A DNA stretch of 64,000 bases from Pedobacter sp. Leaf194 (GCF_001423945.1 NZ_LMPU01000009.1:124416-188415), one strand, 5' to 3'. Positions 24,738 through 34,430 are shown, numbered from the stretch's first letter. Numbers and translations: made by a program. The notes: generated from the sequence alone by a model not told the origin.

Positions 24738-27700
24738 TTAAAAGCCTACGTTAATACCGAACGACCAGGTTTTGAGTGTTGGATAGCTGTATAATGAAGT
24801 TGCTAAATCTCTGTAACCATCAGGAAAAGGGTTTATAAACTGAATTGGATTAGTTGCAACCGCATAAACTCTTGCGCTCGACATGCCAATTTTGTTCGCA
24901 AATCTTGTTGGGATTGAATAGCTCAAATTTAAGCTGCTCACGTTGAAACTTGTTGCGCTAACCAACCAGAAATCAGAATTTGCTTCGAAATTGGTCCTAA
25001 AAAATGGATTTGGATATGCAGCAGTTGTGTTTGTTGGAGTCCAGTGATCAACCCAGTAAACCGCTCTGTTATCATAAATTGATGCGCCTGTTGATGAACT
25101 TGATTGATTAGCAGGTTTAAGGCCATCAATCGATGTCCAACCGCCCCACGACATGCCCATAATTACATTTAAGTTTAAACCTTTGTAACCAACACTAAAG
25201 TTTAAGCCCAGGCTGTTGTGGTTATTTTGTCGTGCTTTAACATACGACTGATCTTTTAAATCTGTTGAAATAACCCCATCGCCATTTACGTCTTCGTAGT
25301 TTATCATTCCCGGCTGAAGCGGCTGGCCTAATATTTTAACATTAGCTGCACCGCCGGCTGCTGCAGCACGTTGTGCTATAATTGCATCAGCATCTGCTTG
25401 TGTTCTGATAAGGCCTAAAGATTTGTAACCGAAAACACCCAAATCGGTAGAACGACCGGTAACATCTTGTATTGTACCAACAATGCTTGCAGATTGATCA
25501 ACTTTTAATGCTTTATTGTCCATCCACGAATAAAAAGGACTAAAACTATAGGTTATGTCTTTACCAATGTTATCTCTCCACGCAAGTGAAAATTCGTAAC
25601 CAAACGTATTTACATTATTAAAGTTTTCAGTTGGCGTAGTAGCACCAATTGTTGCAGGAACAGATGAATTTAATGCAGTTAAAATGTTTCTTCCATAGTT
25701 ATAAAAGTAATCTGCAGAAACAGACAGACGATTTTTGAGGAAAGCCATATCTACACCGTAGTCGGTTTTAAGTTCCTTGTTCCATCTAACATCTGCATTA
25801 GGAATGGCCAGATTCGGTTTAATTGCAATACTTCTATCGCCTTCGCCAAATACGGCACCGCCACCGCTTCCGGTACCTAAATTATAGTTTGCCTGATATT
25901 GGTAGGCTTTTGTATTATCTACACCCGATAAACCAACCGAAACACGAACTTTTAACTGGTCTATCCATTTAAAGTTATCAGCGATGAATGATTCTTTCGA
26001 TAACACCCATCCAGCTGAAGCCGCAGGAAAATATCCCCAGTTGTTTCCGGGAGCAAATCTGGAGCTACCATCAGCACGGAAAACCAGCTGCGCTAAATAT
26101 TTACCATCGTAATCATAGTTAACACGTGAAATAAAGGCCTGGAAACCTGCAAGTCCTAACTGCCCAGTCTGCGTTGAACTGCTCACACCCGTTGTAAATG
26201 TTTGGGAAGGTAATGCACCAACCACTACACCTGTACTTTCTGCAGCAACGCCTTCACTATATTGCTCGCGTTGTTCGAATAGGGCAATTGCCGAAATGTT
26301 ATGTTTACCAAAGGTACGCTGATAGTTTAATCCTCCATCAAATTGGTAAGAATCGGCAAAGGTTGGGTTTAAACGAACCTTATCTCCGTTAAGAACATTA
26401 AAAGTTCCCAAAAGCGCACCTCCAGGAATGTGATTGTTTGCACCTAAACCTGCGTATTTATAATAAACGAATGTTGTACCAAACTGCTTGTTATTGGCAC
26501 TATTTAAATTCTTGTTAAAAGTAGCTGTAGCCGTTAAGCCTTTAACACCAGGAATTTCGTAAGTAACTTTTCCTAAAATATTGGTTGATGTACTTGTTCC
26601 GCCTGTGTAGTTATTAGAATTCTGAATCTGGAAAAAGTTAATGTTATCGTTACCACCGGTGTTACTGCCACCGATTACTACCGGATTTCCATTTATAAAA
26701 TATTCCTGCCATGGCTGCACATTTTGCAGTGAAGCGGCATCGTTATCTAAACTTTCTGATGTACTTGTAAGTTTGTACCAATAACTACGCGAATAACCAA
26801 CATTAGTATTTAGAGATAGTGAAGTTACCAAACCCTTAGCAGGTTTAGCTTCAACAGTTGCCCTTAAACCATATTTATAAGAGTTAATGCCTTTGAAATT
26901 GGAATTTTGATTTACATAATCGCCGCCGATAAAATAAGTTACTTTATCAGAACCACCGCTAATATTAAGTGCAGTACGCCATACATAAGCATCTTTAAAG
27001 GCATCGTCAAAATAATTGTGACTGTTATTGGCAAAATACGCAAGCTCATCCGGAGTATACCAGTTAGCATTTCTCGTTGTAGCAACCACGCCGGTAGTTC
27101 CGTTAACCAGATAACCGTCGGCATTGTAGTAATTTGGCACTGGAACGCCAGGAACCGTTTGAATATAAGCTGATGCCTGGGTATAATCGTTTAGAAAGGA
27201 ACCTAGTTGCGATGAATTCATCAATTTAGGCATCGTAGTGGCAGTTGATACACCAAGTGAAGTGCTTAAAGTAAATTTTGGAGCACCAATTCTTCCTTTT
27301 TTGGTACGAACCATAACAACACCGTTTGCACCTTGAACACCGAAAATTGCCGCTTCAGCATCTTTCAAAATTGCTACACTCTCTACCTCGTTTATGTCCA
27401 GCTGGTCGAAATCGGATTGAGTTCTGATGATATCATCTATAACAAAAATTGGGTTTGTTCCCTGTCCGCCATCTTTTGCATAGGCAACCGGGTTACGAAC
27501 TGTAATCGTTGTACCCTGACCCGGACGTTGAGCGCCGCCAGAAACACTTAAACCAACTACCGTACCGCGTAAGGCTGAAGTAATATTAAGCGCCGGAATG
27601 TCTTCTACCTTTTTTAAATCAGGGGTAGAAACGGCACCCGTTAAAGATGTTTTTTTCTGCGTACCGTAACCAACAATTACAACAGCATCGCCATCCAAAT

Positions 27701-28016
27701 CTTTAATATCTGAAACTAACTTTACATTTATAGTTGTCTGATTACCCACCGATACCTGCTGTCTGGCGTAGCCGATGTACGAAAACACCAACACATCAGA
27801 ATTAGATTTAACCTGAATGGTATAAACGCCATCAGCGTTTGTACTCACATTACTTGGCACACCTTTTAAGCTAACATTTACCCCCGGAATACCTGTTCCA
27901 TCAGATTGATCGACTACTTTACCTGTAATCTTTCGATCCTGAGCAAATAGAATTGTACTCGCCACCAGCGTTAGCAGCAAGGACAAAGAAAGTTTGCGTA
28001 AAAATTTTAAGTTCAT
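24738..28016 (-). CDS. susC: SusC/RagA TonB-dependent outer-membrane transporter
   Basis: A 1092-residue protein: signal peptide (to about residue 25), carboxypeptidase-D-regulatory-like domain (28-105), TonB box region (DAVVIVGYGTQKKTSLTGAVS), plug domain with PIFVIDDIIRTQSDFDQLDINEVESVAILKDAEA, and a 22-strand barrel ending in TWSFGINVGF. There is no N-terminal STN domain, so signalling to an anti-sigma factor is not expected; regulation is probably by a cytoplasmic regulator instead. It is the only SusC in the window. The TAACCAAATTATAAAT element directly precedes its ATG. Confidence 0.96.
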   Translation of the reverse strand: MNLKFLRKLSLSLLLTLVASTILFAQDRKITGKVVDQSDGTGIPGVNVSLKGVPSNVSTNADGVYTIQVKSNSDVLVFSYIGYARQQVSVGNQTTINVKLVSDIKDLDGDAVVIVGYGTQKKTSLTGAVSTPDLKKVEDIPALNITSALRGTVVGLSVSGGAQRPGQGTTITVRNPVAYAKDGGQGTNPIFVIDDIIRTQSDFDQLDINEVESVAILKDAEAAIFGVQGANGVVMVRTKKGRIGAPKFTLSTSLGVSTATTMPKLMNSSQLGSFLNDYTQASAYIQTVPGVPVPNYYNADGYLVNGTTGVVATTRNANWYTPDELAYFANNSHNYFDDAFKDAYVWRTALNISGGSDKVTYFIGGDYVNQNSNFKGINSYKYGLRATVEAKPAKGLVTSLSLNTNVGYSRSYWYKLTSTSESLDNDAASLQNVQPWQEYFINGNPVVIGGSNTGGNDNINFFQIQNSNNYTGGTSTSTNILGKVTYEIPGVKGLTATATFNKNLNSANNKQFGTTFVYYKYAGLGANNHIPGGALLGTFNVLNGDKVRLNPTFADSYQFDGGLNYQRTFGKHNISAIALFEQREQYSEGVAAESTGVVVGALPSQTFTTGVSSSTQTGQLGLAGFQAFISRVNYDYDGKYLAQLVFRADGSSRFAPGNNWGYFPAASAGWVLSKESFIADNFKWIDQLKVRVSVGLSGVDNTKAYQYQANYNLGTGSGGGAVFGEGDRSIAIKPNLAIPNADVRWNKELKTDYGVDMAFLKNRLSVSADYFYNYGRNILTALNSSVPATIGATTPTENFNNVNTFGYEFSLAWRDNIGKDITYSFSPFYSWMDNKALKVDQSASIVGTIQDVTGRSTDLGVFGYKSLGLIRTQADADAIIAQRAAAAGGAANVKILGQPLQPGMINYEDVNGDGVISTDLKDQSYVKARQNNHNSLGLNFSVGYKGLNLNVIMGMSWGGWTSIDGLKPANQSSSSTGASIYDNRAVYWVDHWTPTNTTAAYPNPFFRTNFEANSDFWLVSATSFNVSSLNLSYSIPTRFANKIGMSSARVYAVATNPIQFINPFPDGYRDLATSLYSYPTLKTWSFGINVGF

Positions 28017-28211
28017 ATTTATAATTTGGTTAGTTTTTAATTCCCTTCTCTTTGAAGAATTACCTTTTTATCACTGATTGAAAATTGGTTATAGCGTTGA
28101 TGAAAATATGTTACAATGGTGCATGTTGATGATGAACGTCAAAAGCCAAAATCACGCAAGAATTTATACGGAAGTTCTGATTAAGATAGCCCACTACTGA
28201 ATTTTATTAAG

Positions 28212-28262
28212 TTTATAATTTGGTTAGAAAGTATAAGAATACTTTTTTAGTTACAATCAAAA
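28212..28262 (-). promoter_or_regulatory. Predicted promoter/operator of susCD
   Basis: On the minus strand: TTTTGATTGTAA, about 22 bases, then TATACTTTCTAACCAAA and TTATAAA. It matches the element upstream of the PL1 operon almost letter for letter in its conserved parts, which indicates co-regulation of uptake and backbone cleavage. Confidence 0.55.
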
Positions 28263-28352
28263 GGAAAAACGTTAACCTGAAAACCGTTTAATTACAGGCG
28301 CCTAAAGCCAAAAATAATAAACGTTAAAGTAACATTTTTAATTTCAATACAA

Positions 28353-28397
28353 TATAGAAATTAATTCATATATAAATGAAATATTCTTAAATAAAAA
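28353..28397. repeat. AT-rich box shared with the PL1 upstream region (copy 2)
   Basis: Second copy of the box at 22757-22803 (shared ATAGAAAT, ATTCATATATAAATG, ATTCTTAAATAAAAAA). It is about 140 bp upstream of the predicted susC promoter, a spacing close to that of copy 1. Confidence 0.6.
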
Positions 28398-28439
28398 ATG
28401 TTAAAAAAATTTTCCGGTTAAAATTCTTTCAGATTATCA

Positions 28440-29111
28440 TTAATTCTTTTGTTCTTTTTCTTTGCGTCTTTTCTCCCACTCTATTCCTTCTTTTTTTAAA
28501 TCGTAACCAGCGGCTGACAAATAGTTATTAATCCGGCCTTTGTATTTACCGAACCAGGCATGCTTTTTATCTGATGATTCTGCATCTATCGCATGTTCTC
28601 TTGCTTCCGTTAACCAAACTAAAATTTGCTTCTTTTGCGCTTCTGTTAATGTTAAGATTTCTTCCTGGTAAGCTTTGTAAGTAATTGGTAATACGTTATA
28701 AGTCATTCCGTTTTTTACCAGATCTACCTGCTCAGCTGTTAAGTTTGAAGAAAGCCTGGCAATGTATTTTTTATGCAGCTTAGCCAGCTGTGCTTCTGTT
28801 TTACGATTTTGCTCAGCAATAGCCGTATCTCTAACGGCCTTATTATCTTTATTCTTCTCTTTGATTTCTTTATACTTAGCATCGCGGGCAATGTAGATGT
28901 CGTTGAGGTTGCTGTATTGATCGCGAATGATATTGCTTACTTTTTCAGTTTTAGCGGCATCGTTTAAAGTAAGGGTTGCTGCAATTTTAGCTGCCCGCTC
29001 GGTAATGGTTTTTAAATATTTTGCCTTTTCATAATCAAATGACGCATTTTGTGCAAAACTACCGGCAACATTTGAGAGCATTAAGAACAAAACCAGGATT
29101 GATAACTTCAT
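28440..29111 (-). CDS. DUF3826 family secreted protein (copy 2)
   Basis: A 223-residue paralogue of the protein at 3395-4063. It has a signal peptide (to about residue 21), a long charged helical region and the shared core (GMTYNVLPITYKAYQEEI, AREHAIDAESS), ending in a Lys/Glu tail. Function unknown. It follows the isomerase gene by 15 bp and is therefore in a different transcription unit from copy 1, so the cell makes two versions from two promoters. Confidence 0.75.
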   Translation of the reverse strand: MKLSILVLFLMLSNVAGSFAQNASFDYEKAKYLKTITERAAKIAATLTLNDAAKTEKVSNIIRDQYSNLNDIYIARDAKYKEIKEKNKDNKAVRDTAIAEQNRKTEAQLAKLHKKYIARLSSNLTAEQVDLVKNGMTYNVLPITYKAYQEEILTLTEAQKKQILVWLTEAREHAIDAESSDKKHAWFGKYKGRINNYLSAAGYDLKKEGIEWEKRRKEKEQKN

Positions 29112-29126
29112 TACTTTATATTTTAA

Positions 29127-30755
29127 TTAATTGTTATTGATAAGCTGCACATCGCCACAAAAATGAACTTTTAAACCCAGTTCATTTAATGCAGCAGCCT
29201 TAATTCTACAGGCTTGATGTGCAGTTGCTTCATTATTTGCATAAACAACCTGTATATGATTCGCCTTGTGCCTTGCCATTAGCTGATCTCTGCTAACGCC
29301 TTTCAAAACCGCATGCATTATTGGCCATTCCGGCGTTGTATTGTTCCAACGCCTTTCCGTTTCTGCTGGTGGCAAAGAAACAACTTCACCAACACCTAAA
29401 TCACATTGTAACTCATTATTTGCAATGTAAATGCGACTCCAAACGATGAAACCAGGCTTACTTATCCCTTTTAAGGTTCCGCCGCCCAGGCGAAAATACA
29501 TTGGCGGCTGCCGTTCACTACTGGCGCCTTCATATCCGCCGATGAAATGTTCGGCAGGTGCTGCTCCGGAGATTAAGAAAAGCCACACAAAATCGTTTAT
29601 GCCTTCACCCAGATAATGCTCACCCCAGCGAATATCATGTAAGGTATTTTCGCCACTCATGCCTAATTCTTTCCACAACTTATAGGTTAGCAAGGCATCC
29701 AGCCCGGCGCATTCATCAACCTCGTTAAAATGTGGAAGTGCTTGTTTTGCATAGAGTTCTTTGCCACTTTTGGAGAATACCGGCGGTCGGTCCTGGTTAT
29801 TTAACAAGCCCTCTACCAAATCGCTTGCAACAGTTAAATCCTTTAAGCCCTGCTGATACTGGATTCCGATTGTGTCGCAGCTAAAATCGTCGGCAATACG
29901 CATGGCCGCAATGTACATTTTACATTGCCACAAGGTTTGCCTTTTTGTTAGGTCAGTTTCCTCATTTGTTCCCCACTTAAAAGTCATGCCTTTTGCCAGT
30001 AACCAGTCTAAAACAGCTGCTGCTTCCTGGTCATTAACATCAAGCATTGCGGCATAAAGCGCCGACTGACTTAACCTTTCTTTAAAAAAACCAGTTTTGT
30101 GGAGCAATTCATCAGGTATAATGGCATTGTACATCCCCATGCAGCCCTCATCAAAAACGCCCATTATCACTTTACGTTCTTTCAAAGCAGCCGCGAATGT
30201 TCTTCCTGTTTTTTCATCAGCCGGAGAGATTTTCGTTTGACTAAAACTGGTTATATGATTCTCTTTGTGATTAATTTTTCCGTTTGATAACCATTCCTGT
30301 AAACCACTGGTAAAAAATTCATCGGTAAAGTTCTCGCTCCAAAGTGTGCTGTAATTAACATCTGCTTTTGTTAAACAACCGTTCAGGTTTAGCGTGCCAA
30401 CTAAGCCGGGCCATTGCCCGCTCCAGTTTGCAACAGTCAATATTGGCCCCAAATGTGTTGTTAAGCCTGCAAATACATGATGAGAATATTGCCAAACGCT
30501 TTCTGCAACGATTAAGGGTTGTTTTGGATTTATATTTCGGAAAATATCCATTCCCATCCGTTGCGAATCTATGAAACCATGCTTTTTCTCGGGGATATAA
30601 TCGTGAGCACGCTTAACTGTCCAACCGAACTTCTCAATTGCAGCAGTTAATTTTCTTTCCATTTCAACCTGTGCAGGCCAGCAGTTCTGGTTTGCAGAAA
30701 GTCTTAAATCTCCGCTGGAAACCAATAAAATTTCGCCTTGTTTAGTGAGGTCCAT
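29127..30755 (-). CDS. L-fucose isomerase-like sugar isomerase (FucI/AraA superfamily), cytoplasmic
   Basis: A 542-residue protein without a signal peptide. The N-terminal domain resembles FucI (VEMERKLTAAIEKFGWTVKRAHDYI, QPLIVAESVWQYSHHVFAGL, ILTVANWSGQWPGLVG). Probable metal ligands are acidic residues in FDEGCMGMYNA and EVDECAGLD and a histidine in KANHIQVVY. It should interconvert an aldose and ketose inside the cell; L-fucose, L-galactose or another rare pectin sugar are candidates. It heads an operon with a DUF3826 gene and is divergent from an AraC regulator. A TAACCAAAATATAAA element lies about 45-60 bp upstream. Confidence 0.7.
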   Translation of the reverse strand: MDLTKQGEILLVSSGDLRLSANQNCWPAQVEMERKLTAAIEKFGWTVKRAHDYIPEKKHGFIDSQRMGMDIFRNINPKQPLIVAESVWQYSHHVFAGLTTHLGPILTVANWSGQWPGLVGTLNLNGCLTKADVNYSTLWSENFTDEFFTSGLQEWLSNGKINHKENHITSFSQTKISPADEKTGRTFAAALKERKVIMGVFDEGCMGMYNAIIPDELLHKTGFFKERLSQSALYAAMLDVNDQEAAAVLDWLLAKGMTFKWGTNEETDLTKRQTLWQCKMYIAAMRIADDFSCDTIGIQYQQGLKDLTVASDLVEGLLNNQDRPPVFSKSGKELYAKQALPHFNEVDECAGLDALLTYKLWKELGMSGENTLHDIRWGEHYLGEGINDFVWLFLISGAAPAEHFIGGYEGASSERQPPMYFRLGGGTLKGISKPGFIVWSRIYIANNELQCDLGVGEVVSLPPAETERRWNNTTPEWPIMHAVLKGVSRDQLMARHKANHIQVVYANNEATAHQACRIKAAALNELGLKVHFCGDVQLINNN

Positions 30756-30799
30756 GATTCATTAATAAACAAATTATTTTTATATAAATAAAATGTCGG

Positions 30800-30815
30800 T
30801 TTATATTTTGGTTAA
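30800..30815 (-). promoter_or_regulatory. TAACCAAA-type element upstream of the isomerase operon
   Basis: Minus-strand TTAACCAAAATATAAA in the 223-bp divergent gap between the isomerase and araC-type genes. It is one of seven related sites in the window. Confidence 0.45.
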
Positions 30816-30978
30816 TACCCAGCGGGCTTTATACAAAACTCAACAATCATAATTGGTATTTAATGAAACTTTTTATCAAATTAATATAGGATATTATCAT
30901 AGCATAAGCTAACTTTAATGTTTTAAGCTTATGATGTGCAAACATTAATCAGCCAGCCCTAACCAATATTCCTAAATC

Positions 30979-31848
30979 ATGAAACCTCATTTTCATAAAG
31001 TCCCGGTAACGCTTCAAAGTTCATTCAGCATCCGTCATGATGTAAAACCTGATTTTGGAAACATCTGGCATTACCACCCGGAGTTAGAACTGCACTACGT
31101 TATAAAAGGTGAAGGCGTTCGTTTTATTGGCGATAATATCAGCAATTTTGTGCCCGATGAAATGGTGTTACTTGGCGAAAACCTGCCCCATACCTGGCGT
31201 TGTAAAGATGAATACTTTCAGGGAAACCCCGACTTGAAAACCGAGGCCATAGTGATACACTTTTTACCGGATTGCCTTGGAAAATATTTGGTTAATTTAC
31301 CTGAAGCTTACCTGATACCGAAATTGTTCGAAAAGGCAAAAAGCGGACTAATTATTAAGGGAGCTGCAAAAGAAAAGCTTATTGATTTGATGAAAGCTGC
31401 AATTGACGCCACTAATCTCGACCGCATCATTATTCTTTTATCGATTTTAAAAACCCTCGCAGAAACGGATGAATATGAAACAATTGTAACCAGCAAAAAC
31501 ACTTTCTATCAATCAAACGAATCGGAAACTTTAAGGATAAATAAAATTTGCACCTACACGTTAAGCAATTATAAAAAAGACATAACGCTTGATGAAGTGG
31601 CTTCGTTAAGCAATTTGAGTGTTACCTCTTTTTGCAGGTATTTTAAACTGATGACTAAGAAAACTTATTATGATTTTCTAATTGAAATCAGGGTGAGCCA
31701 TGCATGCCGTTTTTTGATTGAAAATAAATTGCCTACCGAAATGATATGTTTTGATTGTGGATTTAACAATGTATCAAACTTTTACAGGCATTTTAAAAAG
31801 GTGACGGGTATGACTCCGTTAGATTATAAAAGGAAGTATTTAAACTAG
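30979..31848 (+). CDS. AraC family transcriptional regulator with cupin sensor domain
   Basis: A 289-residue protein: N-terminal cupin-like ligand domain (HYHPELELHYVIKGEGVRFIGD, about 15-120) and a C-terminal double helix-turn-helix (ITLDEVASLSNLSVTSFCRYFK and MICFDCGFNNVSNFYRHFKKVTGMTP). It is divergent from the isomerase operon and is the most central regulator in the locus; no hybrid two-component or ECF sigma/anti-sigma pair is present. It may respond to a released monosaccharide and act on the recurring upstream elements, which is an inference. Confidence 0.9.
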   Translation: MKPHFHKVPVTLQSSFSIRHDVKPDFGNIWHYHPELELHYVIKGEGVRFIGDNISNFVPDEMVLLGENLPHTWRCKDEYFQGNPDLKTEAIVIHFLPDCLGKYLVNLPEAYLIPKLFEKAKSGLIIKGAAKEKLIDLMKAAIDATNLDRIIILLSILKTLAETDEYETIVTSKNTFYQSNESETLRINKICTYTLSNYKKDITLDEVASLSNLSVTSFCRYFKLMTKKTYYDFLIEIRVSHACRFLIENKLPTEMICFDCGFNNVSNFYRHFKKVTGMTPLDYKRKYLN

Positions 31849-31898
31849 CATTTAAATCGATGTTCGGGGCTGCGCCGGTTGTTCTTTAATCCAATAAA

Positions 31899-32831
31899 TT
31901 AAATATAAACCTGAATATTGAGTTCGCTTCTCAAAGATGTATAATCATCAAATAATTTTTCTACCGCCTTCATTACACGCGGACTAAAGTTCCCGACCGC
32001 TCTTCTTGTAAATGTGGATATGTCCAATCCTCGTTTTTGAAGGAAATACTTTGATACGATTGGATAAACATTGTGCATAACGTCCATATTGTCAATTAAA
32101 AACTGTTGCACAATCTTAACTTCTTCTGCTACGGAAGAATCGTTGTAATGATCGCAAAGCCAAACAATTAATTCGGGGAAATAATTGCCCTGAATGCAGG
32201 ATAACCCCGCCGAACCGGCTTCTAAAGATTCTACTGCATGAACGATATAAGCATCGTACAATCCAAATTTGTGGCCTTGCGTAAGCGCTAATTTTTCTTT
32301 AATCTGCGCTAAATCAAGGCAGGTATCTTTGTGATAAATCACCCGGCCAGTATCTACAAAATTACTTAACTGCTGAGGTTTCAATACACGTTTATAAGGT
32401 ACAGGACACTCATAAAAGCCTATGGGAATGTTGTCTGTCTGGTTGAGCAAATCAAAAACGTTTTCGTCAAATACCTCGTCTGAATCATTTTCATCGGCTA
32501 GCAGACCCGTTATAGCAATTACGGCTTCAACACCCAAATCACTAACTTCTTTTACAAAATCTGCCTGCCTTGAAATTGCACCGCCAAAAGTGCCCGTTGC
32601 AACAACCGGCACGGCGCCATCAACAACTTTTAAAACATGCTTAATGGCTTGAATTCGTTCTCTATCTGTTAATTCGAACATTTCGCTTGAAAGACAATTA
32701 GCAAATAAACCTGAAGAGCCTGCCTGCAAATAAATCTCTGTAAGCTGCGTAAGTGCTGTGAAATCGATATTTCCGTTATCGAGAAAAGGTGTTAGCATTA
32801 CCGGGATGAACCCTTTTTGTGAGTTTTCCAT
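31899..32831 (-). CDS. DapA/NanA-superfamily aldolase (2-keto-3-deoxy sugar acid lyase candidate)
   Basis: A 310-residue TIM-barrel class I aldolase. The Schiff-base lysine is Lys168 (RVIYHKDTC) and the tyrosine is Tyr140 (GFYECPVPY). The loop that is GTTGE or GSTGE in DHDPS and sialic acid lyase is CLSSE here (46-50), so the substrate carboxylate is probably held differently and lysine biosynthesis is unlikely. It lies 30 bp after the SSS symporter, a pairing known from sialic acid use. Cleavage of Kdo, Dha or a deoxyhexonate is plausible. Confidence 0.8.
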   Translation of the reverse strand: MENSQKGFIPVMLTPFLDNGNIDFTALTQLTEIYLQAGSSGLFANCLSSEMFELTDRERIQAIKHVLKVVDGAVPVVATGTFGGAISRQADFVKEVSDLGVEAVIAITGLLADENDSDEVFDENVFDLLNQTDNIPIGFYECPVPYKRVLKPQQLSNFVDTGRVIYHKDTCLDLAQIKEKLALTQGHKFGLYDAYIVHAVESLEAGSAGLSCIQGNYFPELIVWLCDHYNDSSVAEEVKIVQQFLIDNMDVMHNVYPIVSKYFLQKRGLDISTFTRRAVGNFSPRVMKAVEKLFDDYTSLRSELNIQVYI

Positions 32832-32861
32832 TATTTCTGAATTGAAAGTTTTTTTTTGATT

Positions 32862-34430
32862 TTAACTGGTGGTGGTTGCTTTTCTATTCTTAATTTTTGT
32901 GAGCAAAACGCCCGTTAAAAAGATTGTTAACGTGCCAACGACGATAATCATGTTTTTATGCAGTGGATTTCTAAATGCTTCATATTGCGGTGGCAACAGT
33001 GATGAAAGCGTCATCCAGATAATAACTGCAATGCCAATCATCGTGGCAATTATGGCTTCATGGTTTTTAGTTTTGCGACTAACGATTCCAAGAAGAAACA
33101 GACCTAACATCCCCGCAGCGAAAATGCCTGATAGCTCCCACCAAACGTCGAGAATGCTTTTAACGCCAATCATGGCAATGCCAGCAATCATCCCCAGCAA
33201 GCCAAAACCGACGGTTGCGATGTGCAAAAGCGAAAGGTTTTGCCTGTCGTTGATGCCAGGTTTAATGTAGCGCTTATAAATATCAACTGAAAAAACTGTG
33301 GCCGATGCATTCATTCCAGAGCTTATTGTACTCATTGCCGCCGATAAAATGGCCGAAACAATTAAACCCACCAATCCGGCCGGAATTTTTGTTACCATAA
33401 AATGAGGCATAATTTTGTCGCCGTAATCGGCTGGTTTTAAACCACTTTCTAACTTCAGAATCTCTGCCGCAGAAGCCGAAATTGGTAACCTTTCTACCGC
33501 CACCTGATGTTTTAGGCTTTGCACTAAAGCAGGATTAACATCGTAGTAAGCATATAAGCAAGATCCTATAACAAAAAATAGTAAAGAAGCCGGAATGTAT
33601 AACCAAACGCATAACCAAATCGACTTTGATGCCGCTTTACTTGAAGATGCAGTATGGTAACGCTGGATATAATTTTGGTCCATACCGAAGTTGTTCAGGT
33701 TAATAAAAAAACCATAGAGCAGAACAACCCAAAATGAGGAACCGACAAAATCGAGCTTGAAACTTCCGAGGCTAAATTTATCGTGAGCACGACCGATTTC
33801 CAATATTTTCGATGAGCCGCCCGGCATATTTGTAATGATGAGGTATAGAATAAGTAACGCACCAAATGTTTTAACCACCGCCTGCACAACCTCCGTCCAT
33901 ATTACGGCTTCTATTCCACCTAAAACGGTGTAAAATATGATGCAAATTCCCATTACAATCATAATCACCTGCATTGAATAGCCAGTTAAGGCCTGTAAAC
34001 TTAAAGCGATACCGAAGAAAATAGACCCCATTCTCGCCAGCTGCGTTAGCAGAAAGCAGACAACCGCATAAACCCTTGCCCAGGCTCCGAAACGGTTTTC
34101 TAAATGCGTGTACGCAGATATCTCACCCGTGTTTCGGTAAAAAGGCACAAAATATTTTGATGCAATCCATGCGGCGAGTGGCATAGAAATGCTAAATACG
34201 AAGGCATTCCAATTACCTCCAAAGGCTTTGCCCGGAACACCTAGAAATGTATTGCTGCTTAAAAACGTTGCGTAGATTGATAAACCAATTGCCCATCCCG
34301 GGATACGGCCGGAAGCTTTCGTAAATTGCTCGGAGTTTTTGTTTTTTCGTGAGAAATAAATCCCAACCAAAATCATCCCGACAAGATAAATGAAGATTAT
34401 AGCAAGATCGAAAATAGGTAGACCCTTCAT
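32862..34430 (-). CDS. SSS family sodium:solute symporter
   Basis: A 522-residue membrane protein with about 13-14 hydrophobic segments and SSS motifs (IPGWAIGLSIYATFLSSNTFLGVPGKAFGGNW near the N-terminus, GGIEAVIWTEVVQAVVKTFGA, and SAILSAAMSTISSGMNASATVFSVDIYKRYI). It imports a sugar or sugar acid with sodium across the inner membrane. Its partner aldolase suggests an acidic substrate. A TTTAAACCAAATTAG element lies just upstream (34448-34463), after the end of the GH2 gene. Confidence 0.92.
   Translation of the reverse strand: MKGLPIFDLAIIFIYLVGMILVGIYFSRKNKNSEQFTKASGRIPGWAIGLSIYATFLSSNTFLGVPGKAFGGNWNAFVFSISMPLAAWIASKYFVPFYRNTGEISAYTHLENRFGAWARVYAVVCFLLTQLARMGSIFFGIALSLQALTGYSMQVIMIVMGICIIFYTVLGGIEAVIWTEVVQAVVKTFGALLILYLIITNMPGGSSKILEIGRAHDKFSLGSFKLDFVGSSFWVVLLYGFFINLNNFGMDQNYIQRYHTASSSKAASKSIWLCVWLYIPASLLFFVIGSCLYAYYDVNPALVQSLKHQVAVERLPISASAAEILKLESGLKPADYGDKIMPHFMVTKIPAGLVGLIVSAILSAAMSTISSGMNASATVFSVDIYKRYIKPGINDRQNLSLLHIATVGFGLLGMIAGIAMIGVKSILDVWWELSGIFAAGMLGLFLLGIVSRKTKNHEAIIATMIGIAVIIWMTLSSLLPPQYEAFRNPLHKNMIIVVGTLTIFLTGVLLTKIKNRKATTTS

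Larger units (their letters stand above)
28017..28439. other. susC upstream regulatory region
   Basis: A 423-bp gene-free stretch. It contains a TAACCAAATTATAAA-type element abutting the susC ATG (28017-28033), a predicted promoter at 28212-28262, and an AT-rich box at 28353-28397. The roughly 195 bases between promoter and ATG would form a long leader; I see no riboswitch I can name. Confidence 0.7.

Noticed and set aside
31899..32831. Dihydrodipicolinate synthase (lysine biosynthesis, dapA)
   Set aside because: The GTTGE loop is replaced by CLSSE and the neighbour is a sugar-type symporter, so a housekeeping dapA is unlikely.
32869..33270. 133-codon plus-strand frame over the symporter gene, hydrophobic
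   Set aside because: Its hydrophobicity mirrors the membrane helices of the symporter on the other strand; no start signal or family.
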